DNA from: Lactiplantibacillus mudanjiangensis | GTDB taxonomy: Bacteria; Bacillota; Bacilli; Lactobacillales; Lactobacillaceae | Reading direction: 5' to 3' | Length of the DNA: 64,000 nt | Assembly (NCBI RefSeq): GCF_005405385.1 | Contig: NZ_BJDY01000002.1 | Location: 558,001 to 622,000 of the forward strand | Part shown: positions 1 to 7,475 of the stretch, one piece after another | How positions within the stretch are numbered: position 1 is the stretch's first letter | Layout: each line of letters opens with the position of its first letter | Notes under the pieces: model-generated | Seen by the model: the letters and a program-made list of their open reading frames with translations, nothing else | What the model was told of the DNA's origin: nothing | Database searches by the model: none | Made by a program: the position numbers and the translations under genes

Positions 1-565
1 GCTCATAACCCGTCAAACTCTGCACAAAAATCGTGGCAAGTTCCGTTGATAACGTGGTTAAAAACTCACGTAATTCGGTAACAATCATCGCCACTAAATC
101 GGCAGAACGCCATCGACGAAACCACCCTTTGACGACCGCTTGAATCCCTGGATCAGTCGTGACCGGATAGTATCGTTTTGCCTGATGACTATATTCCGAC
201 ACTACCTGTAAGGCCAATTGACTTAACGCGGTGAATCGACGCACATCTACTTGTTGAAATTGTTGCCATGCAACGGGTTGATATAAGGTTTTCTTCAACT
301 TGACTTGCTGAGCTTCACCGGCGGGGGTTAATTGCCAATAGCCTGCTTGCGGCGCGGTTAACCAACCAGCTTCAACTAAGGTTTGCGCTGCGGCTTCAAA
401 TTTTTCTAGTGGGACCCCATGCCAGCTATCCAACCATGCTAACTCCTGATAAGTTAACCCGGCAAACAACGTTGACACCGTTCGGCGACCACGACAAACA
501 TTATAAACAGCCTTAGCCCGTCGCGGTTCCGTCGCAAACAACCCTAATAAATAATCAGCAAACAA
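1..565 (-). CDS. YpbB-like helix-turn-helix protein of the recQ operon (C-terminus beyond window)
   Basis: Open frame of at least 188 codons running off the left edge. I chose a TTG start at 563-565 because AAAGGA lies about nine bases upstream; the nearby GTG in another frame meets a stop after nine codons. The N-terminal part, with a K/R-rich CRGRRTVSTL stretch near residue 24 and a winged-helix-like LTPAGEAQQ near residue 80, resembles Bacillus YpbB, which sits next to recQ. The recQ link is inference, since the neighbour lies outside the window. The gene's upstream region is occupied by the repeat element at 628-1169. Family assignment is moderate; it may simply be an uncharacterised DNA-binding protein. 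Confidence 0.55.
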   Translation of the reverse strand, partial: MFADYLLGLFATEPRRAKAVYNVCRGRRTVSTLFAGLTYQELAWLDSWHGVPLEKFEAAAQTLVEAGWLTAPQAGYWQLTPAGEAQQVKLKKTLYQPVAWQQFQQVDVRRFTALSQLALQVVSEYSHQAKRYYPVTTDPGIQAVVKGWFRRWRSADLVAMIVTELREFLTTLSTELATIFVQSLTGYE

Positions 566-627
566 ACCGCCACGTCCTTTCGAAAATGAATACTATTAGC
601 ATAGCATGTTCACTGATAAGACGCGAC

Positions 628-1169
628 CTAAAGGTTGAAAGTTAAGTATGACGGTAAAAGTCTTACTAGAATTGACTTAAGTCACGCTAAATTAGTCACC
701 TACGCCAGCCAGTGATTCAGCCGGCTGTGGGGACCGGCTCCAGCCAAAGTGCGGGCTGCCACCTCGCTTTTGCGCCTAGCAAAAACCGCTAGTCTCAAAA
801 GTCGTCCATATCGTAAAGCCCGGGAAAATCACCCGAACTAACGATACTTTCACGGCCGGCGCCATCACTGGCTGACTTCGGTTAATTTGTTATGTCAATT
901 TAGCGATCGCTATTATAACCGAAAGTGCCTCCACATTGAGCCCAGCCGTGGGAGTCTCTTAACGATTTATTGCTTAGAGACTGGCGCTTTTGAAACACGA
1001 TTTTGGTGGTTCAAAACGACGGTTCAGACCGCTTTTTAGCTGAAGCGGTCCGCCCACAGTGTTCCGGCTCAAGGTGGGCGAACGTTAGGTGGCAAGTATG
1101 ACTTGTTTTGATCGATGAATGTTCATCAGATCAACGATTATTGCTAAAAAGGTAGCTTTCAACCTTTAG
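628..1169 (+). mobile_element. MITE-like non-coding element, copy 1 (complete, with target duplication)
   Basis: A 542-bp element with terminal inverted repeats CTAAAGGTTGAAAGTTA (628-644) and TAGCTTTCAACCTTTAG (1153-1169), 16 of 17 bases complementary. It is flanked by a perfect 8-bp direct repeat GACGCGAC at 620-627 and 1170-1177, as expected of a target duplication. It encodes no protein of useful length. Inside are paired arms: 706-729 with 851-874 (20 of 24 positions match), CGCCCAC 1051-1057 with GTGGGCG 1074-1080, and several smaller hairpins. Two shorter or degraded relatives lie at 6934-7380 and 24255-24602. It sits between the ribU terminator and the YpbB-like gene. No transposase is visible, so mobilisation would have to be in trans. 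Family unknown to me. Confidence 0.8.
887..916 (+). promoter_or_regulatory. Promoter-like sequence inside repeat copy 1
   Basis: TTGTTA (887-892), an 18-base spacer and TATTAT (911-916) on the plus strand. The same arrangement is kept in copy 2 as TTGCTA (7170-7175), 18 bases, TATTAT (7194-7199). It would start an RNA running into the structured right half of the element. The minus strand also reads TATAAT at 912-917, but without a good -35. Promoter activity is inference. Confidence 0.35.
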
Positions 1170-1177
1170 GACGCGAC

Positions 1178-1219
1178 TAAAAAACGGTACTAATCACTGT
1201 CTCAGCAATTAGTACCGTT
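1178..1219 (-). terminator. Intrinsic terminator of ribU
   Basis: Twelve-base perfect inverted repeat AACGGTACTAAT (1183-1194) and ATTAGTACCGTT (1208-1219). On the minus strand it is followed by a run of T (1178-1184). It lies 11 bp after the ribU stop, and the right target duplication of repeat copy 1 abuts its T-run. Confidence 0.88.
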
Positions 1220-1230
1220 GAATATTTTCG

Positions 1231-1821
1231 TTAATGTGAAACGCGGCTTAATAATTGATTTTGCTTACTCAACCATTTGGCCAATCGATTATAGACCAGC
1301 CAGAACACATTGCCGACCAATAATCCTTTGATTAGATTGAATGGCACGACGGCAACTAGCACTAAATAGTTTAGTGAGAAGCCAAGCTTCATGCCCATGA
1401 CTTGCATATAAAATGGCAAAACAAAAGTTAAATTGGCTAACGACTCAATAATGACTAATCCAATTGTCGCTAACGTAATGGCCAACGGCATCCGAAATTT
1501 AGGATCACCGTGGTAATAACGTAAGACTAACGCAAACGCAATAATCAAAATTGCCGAGCCCATGAAACTTGCCAATGAACCGATCAAGTCTGGTAACGCA
1601 AAGCCCATCGTTGCTGAATGAAGGACTAATTTAACGATGGTAATCGCAAAAGCACCACCCATCCCATACAAAAATAGCCCAATCAAAATCGGAATATCCG
1701 AAAAATCAATCTTCATCCATGACGCAATTGGGATGATCGGAAATTCGAGTAACATCAAAATATAAGCACACGCGCCGAGTAAGGCAATGCCCACTAGTCG
1801 GCGTAACGTTGTTTGTTGCAT
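1231..1821 (-). CDS. ribU: Riboflavin ECF transporter substrate-binding (S) protein RibU
   Basis: 196-residue, very hydrophobic protein with about six membrane segments, the size and shape of ECF S-components. It would bind riboflavin in the membrane and work with a shared EcfAA'T energising module encoded elsewhere. The assignment rests mainly on the FMN riboswitch and its terminator directly upstream (1868-2061), the usual arrangement for ribU in lactobacilli. The start ATG has GGAGGG seven bases upstream. The gene is monocistronic, with its own terminator at 1178-1219. It marks dependence on imported riboflavin; no rib biosynthesis genes other than ribT are present in the window. Confidence 0.9.
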   Translation of the reverse strand: MQQTTLRRLVGIALLGACAYILMLLEFPIIPIASWMKIDFSDIPILIGLFLYGMGGAFAITIVKLVLHSATMGFALPDLIGSLASFMGSAILIIAFALVLRYYHGDPKFRMPLAITLATIGLVIIESLANLTFVLPFYMQVMGMKLGFSLNYLVLVAVVPFNLIKGLLVGNVFWLVYNRLAKWLSKQNQLLSRVSH

Positions 1822-1867
1822 AACGCACCCTCCTATGGGTCATCTTCAACTGAACCGCATTGCCATA

Positions 1868-1923
1868 AAAATTAAAATAGCTCGCCTTGAAAACGTTTTC
1901 ACGTCATCAGGGCGGGCTATTTG
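1868..1923 (-). terminator. Riboswitch expression-platform terminator ahead of ribU
   Basis: Long hairpin on the minus strand: AAATAGCCCGCCCTGA pairs with TCAAGGCGAGCTATTT, followed by a T-rich stretch (ATTTTTA) before the ribU ribosome binding site. It lies between the FMN aptamer and ribU, so it would be the off-state terminator formed when FMN is bound. Confidence 0.85.
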
Positions 1924-1946
1924 CATTTTCATGTCAAATAAGCTCG

Positions 1947-2061
1947 ATCTTCTTCATACCAGACTTTAACTGTCGGCTTTGGAATTACACCAAATCACTA
2001 TCAAAAAACATAGGTCGCGGGCTTTAACCGCCGGTCGGGAATTACACCCTGCCCTGAAGAT
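1947..2061 (-). promoter_or_regulatory. FMN riboswitch (RFN element)
   Basis: On the minus strand the segment opens with ATCTTCAGGGCAGGGTG, continues with the conserved AATTCCCGACCGGCGGT and GGTGTAATTCCAAAGCCGAC blocks, and closes with GAAGAAGAT, which pairs with the opening ATCTTC as the P1 stem. These are the hallmark RFN blocks. A TATAAT at 2099-2104 could be the -10 of its promoter; the -35 is not convincing. Binding of FMN is expected to favour the terminator at 1868-1923 and lower ribU expression. Confidence 0.95.
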
Positions 2062-2120
2062 GAACCAATATAAAATTTTTACAATTACATCTTAACCAAT
2101 TATAACTAATATTGCAAGCG

Positions 2121-2837
2121 TTATCTTTCACCCTTTAATTTACTAATTTCAATCGGCTTAAGTTTCCGGTACTCACCAGGCTGTAAACTCTGCAAATCTA
2201 AGACACCATAACGTTCCCGTTTTAACTTCGTGACCGGATGTCCAATCGCTGCTAGCATCTTTTTAACTTGGTGATTATGGCCTTCATGAATGGTCAATTG
2301 AACCAAAGCATTATTCTTTTTATGGTCACTATCCATCAAATTAGACTTGGCTGGTGCCGTTTTACGACCATCAATTTCAACCCCTAACCGCAACTGCTTC
2401 AGATCAGCATTGGTCGGTACCCCTTCAACTTTCGCTAAATACGTCTTATTGACTTCATATTTAGGATGCGTTAAACGGTTCGCTAAGGCCCCATCATTGG
2501 TCATAATTAATAAACCTGACGTGTCATAATCTAAACGGCCAACCGGATAAATCCGTTCGGGAACATCCGCAAAGAAGTCCATCACCGTCTTACGGCCCTT
2601 TTCATCGTGAACCGTGGTTACAACCCCACGTGGTTTATAAAATAAATAATAAACCAATTTTTCAGCCGTCAATGGTAACCCATTAACTTCAATATGATCG
2701 CTAGGTTCAACCTTAACACCAAGTTCAGTCACGGTTTTACCGTTAACTTTGACATAACCGGTTGTAATCAAGACTTCTGATTTACGTCGGGATGCGACAC
2801 CGGCTTCGGCCATGACTTTTTGTAATCGTTCTGCCAT
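2121..2837 (-). CDS. rluB: Ribosomal large-subunit pseudouridine synthase RluB
   Basis: 238-residue RsuA/RluB-family pseudouridine synthase acting on 23S rRNA. An S4 RNA-binding domain occupies residues 1-60 (ERLQKVMAEAGVASRR), followed by the catalytic domain with GRLDYDTSGLLIMTNDG near residue 100, whose Asp is the family nucleophile. Length is normal for the family. The start ATG follows GAGG by eight bases, inside the end of scpB, with the two genes two bases apart. It is the last gene of the cvfB-xerD-ribT-scpA-scpB-rluB run. Specificity for RluB rather than another RsuA-family enzyme is inferred from the scpAB context. Confidence 0.93.
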   Translation of the reverse strand: MAERLQKVMAEAGVASRRKSEVLITTGYVKVNGKTVTELGVKVEPSDHIEVNGLPLTAEKLVYYLFYKPRGVVTTVHDEKGRKTVMDFFADVPERIYPVGRLDYDTSGLLIMTNDGALANRLTHPKYEVNKTYLAKVEGVPTNADLKQLRLGVEIDGRKTAPAKSNLMDSDHKKNNALVQLTIHEGHNHQVKKMLAAIGHPVTKLKRERYGVLDLQSLQPGEYRKLKPIEISKLKGER

Positions 2838-2839
2838 CT

Positions 2840-3451
2840 TTATTCCTCACTATCTTGATCAGGGACTGCACCCTGTAATTTATCTTGAAACGCTGTTAAA
2901 AAGAGATCTGTTTCAGGCGCTGGATTTTCAGTATCGGTCAACGCGGCTAAATCAATTGCTGGCAAGTCGTCTAGCGACTTCAACCCGAAATAATCTAAAA
3001 ACAATTCAGTCGTCCCGTACAAAATTGGTCGACCGGGTTCATTTAATCGACCCGTTTCGGTAACCAATTGTCGCAATACCAGCTTTTGAATGGTTGACCC
3101 ACTTTGTACACCACGAATTTCATCGATTTCAATCCGCGTCAATGGTTGTCGATAGGCAATAATCGCCAAAACTTCCAACGATGCTTGCGATAAACTCGTC
3201 GTCAACGGCGCTTCAAAGTATTTCTTCAACACGGGAGCCACGGTTGCTTTAGTGGCCAATCGATACGTGTTAGCCGTCGACAAGACAACTAACGCGCAGT
3301 CCGTATCCTGCTCATACTTCGTTGCTAAAGTGGTCACCAATGTCGTAATCGCTGGTTTTGCAAAACCAGTGGCATTTTCAATTTCAGCAACGGTAATCCC
3401 CTCATCGCCCGCTACAAATAATAAGGCTTCAATTTGTTCAATGTTCGTCAT
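2840..3451 (-). CDS. scpB: Segregation and condensation protein ScpB
   Basis: 203-residue ScpB, the winged-helix subunit that binds ScpA and SMC in the bacterial condensin complex for chromosome segregation. Features include [16 protein letters not shown] at the N-terminus and [29 protein letters not shown] in the second winged-helix domain, followed by an acidic C-terminal tail. I start at the ATG at 3449-3451, nine bases after AGG; an in-frame ATG at 3460 sits directly on that site. It follows scpA by ten bases and precedes rluB by two, so the three are probably cotranscribed. Confidence 0.95.
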   Translation of the reverse strand: MTNIEQIEALLFVAGDEGITVAEIENATGFAKPAITTLVTTLATKYEQDTDCALVVLSTANTYRLATKATVAPVLKKYFEAPLTTSLSQASLEVLAIIAYRQPLTRIEIDEIRGVQSGSTIQKLVLRQLVTETGRLNEPGRPILYGTTELFLDYFGLKSLDDLPAIDLAALTDTENPAPETDLFLTAFQDKLQGAVPDQDSEE

Positions 3452-3461
3452 TATGTTCATC

Positions 3462-4199
3462 CTATCGTAAATATAAATGCAGCGGCCCCATTGGATCAGT
3501 TTGGGCCAATTTTAACTGGGCTTGCTTGGTTAATTCTAACACGGCCATAAACGTGGTGACGAGTAAATCATCACTCGCATCTATTGGAAACAAGGTCGCA
3601 AAATCAGCGCCTTGTGGGTGTTGTTTTAACTGGGTCGTCACTTGTTGCATCCGGTCTTCAATGCTAATCGGATCGGCCGTGATTGTTTTAGTCAATGGTC
3701 GTGCTCGCCGCCGCTTGGCTACTAACTGCCGAAAAGCCGCTTGTAAATCAGCCACCGTAATTCCAGCCGTTAAAGTCGGCGTTGGTAAATCAGTTGGGAC
3801 ACTGGCTGCTGCACGCGTAAAATGCTGATGACGGGCTTGTTCTTTGACCCGCAACTCACCGGCAGCCTCTTGATAAACTTTATAAGCCAATAACTCCGCC
3901 ACTAATGAATCACGCGGATCATCTTCTAAATCTTCATCATCCAGATCCTCGGTTGGCTGTGGCAACAAGTCACGACTCTTAATGGTCATTAAAGTCGCGG
4001 CCATCACTAAATAATCGCCAGCAATATCTAACCGCAATTGTTGCATCGAATGCAAATAATCTAAATATTGTTGCGTGATTTCAGCGATCGGAATATCATA
4101 AATATCCATTTTATTTTGCCGAATCAAGTGTAACAATAAGTCTAATGGTCCTTCAAATTCCGAAATTTTAATTGTGATTGGTTGTTCGTTGTTTGCCAC
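3462..4199 (-). CDS. scpA: Segregation and condensation protein ScpA
   Basis: 245-residue kleisin subunit of the SMC-ScpAB condensin. The N-terminal [37 protein letters not shown] block is diagnostic and binds the SMC neck; the C-terminal winged helix binds the SMC cap. A GTG start at 4197-4199 is preferred because GGGAG lies seven bases upstream; an in-frame ATG at 4220 lacks a good site. Either start overlaps the end of ribT, indicating translational coupling. A long acidic, glutamine-rich linker lies in the middle. Confidence 0.93.
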   Translation of the reverse strand: MANNEQPITIKISEFEGPLDLLLHLIRQNKMDIYDIPIAEITQQYLDYLHSMQQLRLDIAGDYLVMAATLMTIKSRDLLPQPTEDLDDEDLEDDPRDSLVAELLAYKVYQEAAGELRVKEQARHQHFTRAAASVPTDLPTPTLTAGITVADLQAAFRQLVAKRRRARPLTKTITADPISIEDRMQQVTTQLKQHPQGADFATLFPIDASDDLLVTTFMAVLELTKQAQLKLAQTDPMGPLHLYLR

Positions 4200-4548
4200 G
4201 ATTTCGCTCCCATTCGCCAATAATTGGGGCCATTTCTAACGTGCCCATCACCCGTTTTTTTGGATATAAGTCCGCTAACTCATCTAACATCTGATGTTGA
4301 TTAGGCGCGGTACGATCCTCTGGCGATAATGAGTCGTGGTGGACCAAGACAAAGTCTGAGCCAATCTCAATCCCGATTACGCCACTAAAATCACCATCGG
4401 CCTTCCGCCACAATAATAATTGGTGGTCATCTGTCGCTTGATACCACTGCATTTCCGTCTGTAAATGCGTCAACGACTTAAAATCAGGAATCAATGACAG
4501 TAACCCCATGGCAACTTTTTCATAATCTTTGCGATATTTGACTAACAT
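4168..4548 (-). CDS. ribT: RibT-like GNAT-family acetyltransferase
   Basis: 126-residue protein beginning MLVKYRKDYEKVAMGLLSLIP, matching the RibT/YpuF type of small GNAT-fold proteins that sits at the end of the riboflavin operon next to scpA in Bacillus. Its substrate is not established. Here it has kept the scpAB neighbourhood although the riboflavin biosynthesis genes are absent nearby. GAGG lies upstream of the ATG. The 3' end overlaps the start of scpA by about 30 bases. Family call is good; function is uncertain. Confidence 0.8.
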   Translation of the reverse strand: MLVKYRKDYEKVAMGLLSLIPDFKSLTHLQTEMQWYQATDDHQLLLWRKADGDFSGVIGIEIGSDFVLVHHDSLSPEDRTAPNQHQMLDELADLYPKKRVMGTLEMAPIIGEWERNRGKQRTTNHN

Positions 4549-4563
4549 CTTGTTTCACCTCGA

Positions 4564-5481
4564 CTACGCTCGGGGATGATACTTTTGATAAACTTCCGCC
4601 AAGCGTTTTTTCGTAATATGCGTATAAATTTGGGTTGTAGAAATATCCGCGTGCCCAAGCAATTCTTGCACCACCCGTAAGTCGGCCCCATTTTCTAAAA
4701 TATGCGTCGCAAACGAGTGCCGCAACGTGTGCGGTGTGACATTTTTTTCAATACCCGCAGCTTTAACTGACGCTTTGAGATTTTTCCAAACCCCTTGACG
4801 AGTCAACTGTCCACCATGATTGTTCAAAAAAATAAACGTATTGCGGCGCTTGGGGCTCGCCAACTTAGGCCGGGCGTCTTTTAAATAACGAGTCACAAAA
4901 TCAATGGCAACATCGCCAATTGGAATAATTCGCTCTTTATCGCCCTTCCCAATCGTTTGAATCAAGCCTAAATCTAAATGTAAATCATCTAATTTAAGGC
5001 CGATTGCTTCGCTAACCCGTAAACCAGTCGCATACATGACCTCTAGCAAGGCTCGATCTCGCAAACCAAGTGGCGTTGACAAATCAGGGACCGCCAACAA
5101 ACGTTCCACTTCATGGGCTGATAAGACTTGGGGCAAATGTTGGGCTCGTTTCGGCGTATCAATTTTCAGCATCGGATCACGATCAATTTGATGACGTTGC
5201 GCTAAATATTGAAAAAATTTCCGTAAACTGGAGACAGCATGAATGATTGTATTCCGCGACTTACCGCCCTCGTCAAGCACTTGCAAATAATTCAAAATAA
5301 CGTACCGATCAACTTGTGCTAGCGAGTCAATCTTCTGCGTTGCTAAATAAAGACAAAATTCAGTTAAATCTTGGCGATAACTTTTAATGCTGTTCGCCAC
5401 CAACCCACGCTCGACTCGCAAAAAATGCAAGTAATCCGCGAGCTGATCTTGCATCGTTTGATTAATCGTCGGTTCCGTCAT
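4564..5481 (-). CDS. xerD: Site-specific tyrosine recombinase XerD
   Basis: 305-residue XerC/D-family recombinase that resolves chromosome dimers at dif. The N-terminal SAM-like core-binding domain spans residues 1-90 (FLRVERGLVANSIKSYRQDLTEF). The catalytic domain carries the R-K-H-R-H-Y set: TGLRVSE near 150, HTLRHSFATH near 245, GHADISTTQIYTH near 270. The second in-frame ATG (5479-5481) is nine bases from GAGG and preferred over the first. It overlaps the 3' end of cvfB. XerD rather than XerC is inferred from context beside scpAB. Confidence 0.92.
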   Translation of the reverse strand: MTEPTINQTMQDQLADYLHFLRVERGLVANSIKSYRQDLTEFCLYLATQKIDSLAQVDRYVILNYLQVLDEGGKSRNTIIHAVSSLRKFFQYLAQRHQIDRDPMLKIDTPKRAQHLPQVLSAHEVERLLAVPDLSTPLGLRDRALLEVMYATGLRVSEAIGLKLDDLHLDLGLIQTIGKGDKERIIPIGDVAIDFVTRYLKDARPKLASPKRRNTFIFLNNHGGQLTRQGVWKNLKASVKAAGIEKNVTPHTLRHSFATHILENGADLRVVQELLGHADISTTQIYTHITKKRLAEVYQKYHPRA

Positions 5482-6352
5482 CGGCATCCGCCTCGATTAA
5501 TTTAATTTCACCAGGTTGTTGACTAATGAGTCGTTGCTTCAACAAGTTCCCGATGGCCCGTTTAAATTGGGATTTACTAATGCCAAAATAGTTGCGAATA
5601 TCTTCAGGATCACTCTTATCCCAAAATGGCAAGGTATGATCGGCTTGATGTTCTAGTGCAGCTAACAACATATGCGCGTCATCGCCAATTTCTTCGTAAC
5701 CCCGTGGTTTTAATGATAAATTCAATTCACCATCACGTAAATGACCAATCACCCGCACTTTGACATGTTGGCCTAAACGTGGTTCTTGGTTACGTTCGGA
5801 TGGATGTACAAAACCTAAATAGCCATCATCGGTAATGACTGACGTGCCAGCCATTTTAAGTCGGAAAACGGTTGCCATCATATCTGTATTCTTAACTTGA
5901 GCCCGATCATAAGACTTCGCCATTTCAGCAAAAACAGCTTGGTCAGCCATCGTTCCCCAAAGGCGTTCTTTATTATCACGAGCTAGCTTAACTAATAAAC
6001 GATCGTCTTTTTTAGGCCATAACCGACTGATCGTTGGCAATTCATCCAGTGAAACGACCAAATCTTTATTGGGTAACCCGACATCGACGAAGACTCCTAA
6101 ATCATGACGGGTCCGCACAACGGTCCCCCAAACATAATGATCAAACGAAATTTCAGGGACAAACCGCGTCAATTGTAGTTGATGATCTTCATTTTCATAA
6201 ACAAACCCTTCGTACAAGCCTCCAATGTGCAATGGCTTTTCAGGTTCCATTTTATCCACCCATAAGGTTTGACCGTCCACCTGAACAAAATACGCGTTAT
6301 CATTTTCATCAGTGACTTTAGCCGTCACAACTGTTCCTATAATACTTGCCAT
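5462..6352 (-). CDS. cvfB: CvfB-family S1-like RNA-binding protein
   Basis: 296-residue protein with tandem S1-like OB domains (for example FDHYVWGTVVRTRHDLGVFVDVG near residue 90) and a C-terminal winged helix (DIRNYFGISKSQFKRAIGNL). This is the CvfB/YitL architecture, named for Staphylococcus aureus conserved virulence factor B. RNA-linked regulation is the family role; the target here is unknown. The C-terminus is strongly acidic (EADADDGTDD) and its coding end overlaps the xerD start, so the two are probably coupled. AAGGAG lies eleven bases before the ATG. Confidence 0.88.
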   Translation of the reverse strand: MASIIGTVVTAKVTDENDNAYFVQVDGQTLWVDKMEPEKPLHIGGLYEGFVYENEDHQLQLTRFVPEISFDHYVWGTVVRTRHDLGVFVDVGLPNKDLVVSLDELPTISRLWPKKDDRLLVKLARDNKERLWGTMADQAVFAEMAKSYDRAQVKNTDMMATVFRLKMAGTSVITDDGYLGFVHPSERNQEPRLGQHVKVRVIGHLRDGELNLSLKPRGYEEIGDDAHMLLAALEHQADHTLPFWDKSDPEDIRNYFGISKSQFKRAIGNLLKQRLISQQPGEIKLIEADADDGTDD

Positions 6353-6374
6353 GTTTTAATTAGCTCCTTAATTG

Positions 6375-6833
6375 TCAATTTAAACTTAAATGCAATACTT
6401 GAATAATACAATAAGTGATTCCGGCCGCAATAATTGGGCCCGCAGCAATCCCCTTGAGCAAAACGACACCCATGATAGTTCCAAAAACTAGGGCAACTGT
6501 AATTTCTGGCGTGGCCGATAATAAGCCAACACCATGAAATGATAATACCGAAACCAAAACACCACAAGCAACGGCAATCCAGCCAACCGGGGATTTAAAG
6601 GCATGCCATAGATCACGAAAACCGATCTGCCCCGTGGCAATTGGAATTAAAATCGCCACGGTAATGACCGTGACCCCCCAATTAATCCCCTTTTGCCCAA
6701 TTGTCGTTAACAATTTACTAGTATTTGGAATCAATTTAATAATTAACACAACCACCGTCGCAATTTGTAAGGATTGATTTTTCCCTAACCAAGCGACAAC
6801 TAAAATTGCGAGTAAAAATAACCAACTTTCCAT
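6375..6833 (-). CDS. DUF441-family membrane protein
   Basis: 152 residues with four or more membrane helices. The glycine-rich [20 protein letters not shown] near residue 80 and [31 protein letters not shown] toward the end are typical of the DUF441 (YeaL/YtwI) family. Function is not known. GAGAGG precedes the ATG. It is 22 bp upstream of cvfB and likely starts that transcription unit. Its upstream side faces repeat copy 2. Confidence 0.85.
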   Translation of the reverse strand: MESWLFLLAILVVAWLGKNQSLQIATVVVLIIKLIPNTSKLLTTIGQKGINWGVTVITVAILIPIATGQIGFRDLWHAFKSPVGWIAVACGVLVSVLSFHGVGLLSATPEITVALVFGTIMGVVLLKGIAAGPIIAAGITYCIIQVLHLSLN

Positions 6834-6933
6834 ACGACACCTCTCGTGATACTAATTGTAACTGAAAACGCCAGCGATAGCGAGGCGCCACCCGATTTAA
6901 TTCCAGTTTTCTCTTAATGTATTTGATAGATAT

Positions 6934-7380
6934 AATGACAGGAACCTTAACAATACTGATCTGGAGTCATGCTAAATTGTCACCTGAGCCAGCCAGTGAT
7001 TCTGCCGGCTGTGGGGACCGGTTCCAGCCAAAGGACGGGCTTCCACCTCGCTTTCAAGCCCAGCAAAAAACGCTAGTCTCAAAAGGCGTCCACATCGTAA
7101 GCCCGGTAAAATCATCCGGACTAACGATGTTTTCACGGCCGGCGCCATCACTAGCTGACTCCGGTTAGTTTGCTATATCAATTTAGCGATCACTATTATA
7201 ACCGAGAGTGAGTCCACATTGAGCCCAGCCGTGGGAGGCTCTTAGCGATTTATCGCTTAGAGCCTGGCGTTTTTGAAACACTTTTTTTGTGGTTCAAAAC
7301 GACGATTCAGACCGCACTTTGGCTGAATCGGTCCGCCCACAGCGTTCCGGCTCAAAGTGGGCGAACGGTAGGTGGCAAGT
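6934..7380 (+). repeat. MITE-like non-coding element, copy 2 (ends degraded)
   Basis: Same internal sequence and order as copy 1, with the same paired arms (6990-7013 with 7134-7157) and the same promoter-like TTGCTA-18-TATTAT. The terminal inverted repeats found in copy 1 are not recognisable: similarity fades near AATGACAGG on the left and after GGTGGCAAGT at 7380 on the right. The orientation is the same as in copy 1. It lies between the DUF441 gene's 5' end and the pyk terminator. The small open frames across it differ from copy 1 and are not credible genes. Confidence 0.85.
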
Positions 7381-7424
7381 AAAAGTACTTTTAGTCAATA
7401 AACATCTGTCCTAGTTATGTATAT

Positions 7425-7454
7425 AAAAAGTCGTCGCAAATGCGACGACTTTTT
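7425..7454 (-). terminator. Intrinsic terminator of pyk
   Basis: Perfect hairpin AAAAAGTCGTCGC / GCGACGACTTTTT with a four-base loop, symmetric so it could act on both strands. It lies 21 bp beyond the pyk stop. Confidence 0.9.
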
Positions 7455-7475
7455 ACAATCAATTAAACGTTGATT

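Noticed and set aside
13-600. A tRNA or rRNA gene in the window
   Set aside because: I looked for cloverleaf ends and rRNA blocks along the window and saw none; the T-box leaders have tRNA-related function but are not tRNA genes.
6917-7168. Plus-strand open frame across repeat copy 2
   Set aside because: The corresponding frame is not kept in copies 1 and 3, there is no convincing ribosome binding site, and the sequence is explained by RNA-like pairing.
7425-7454. Part of repeat copy 2
   Set aside because: The hairpin is absent from the other copies and is simply the pyk terminator.
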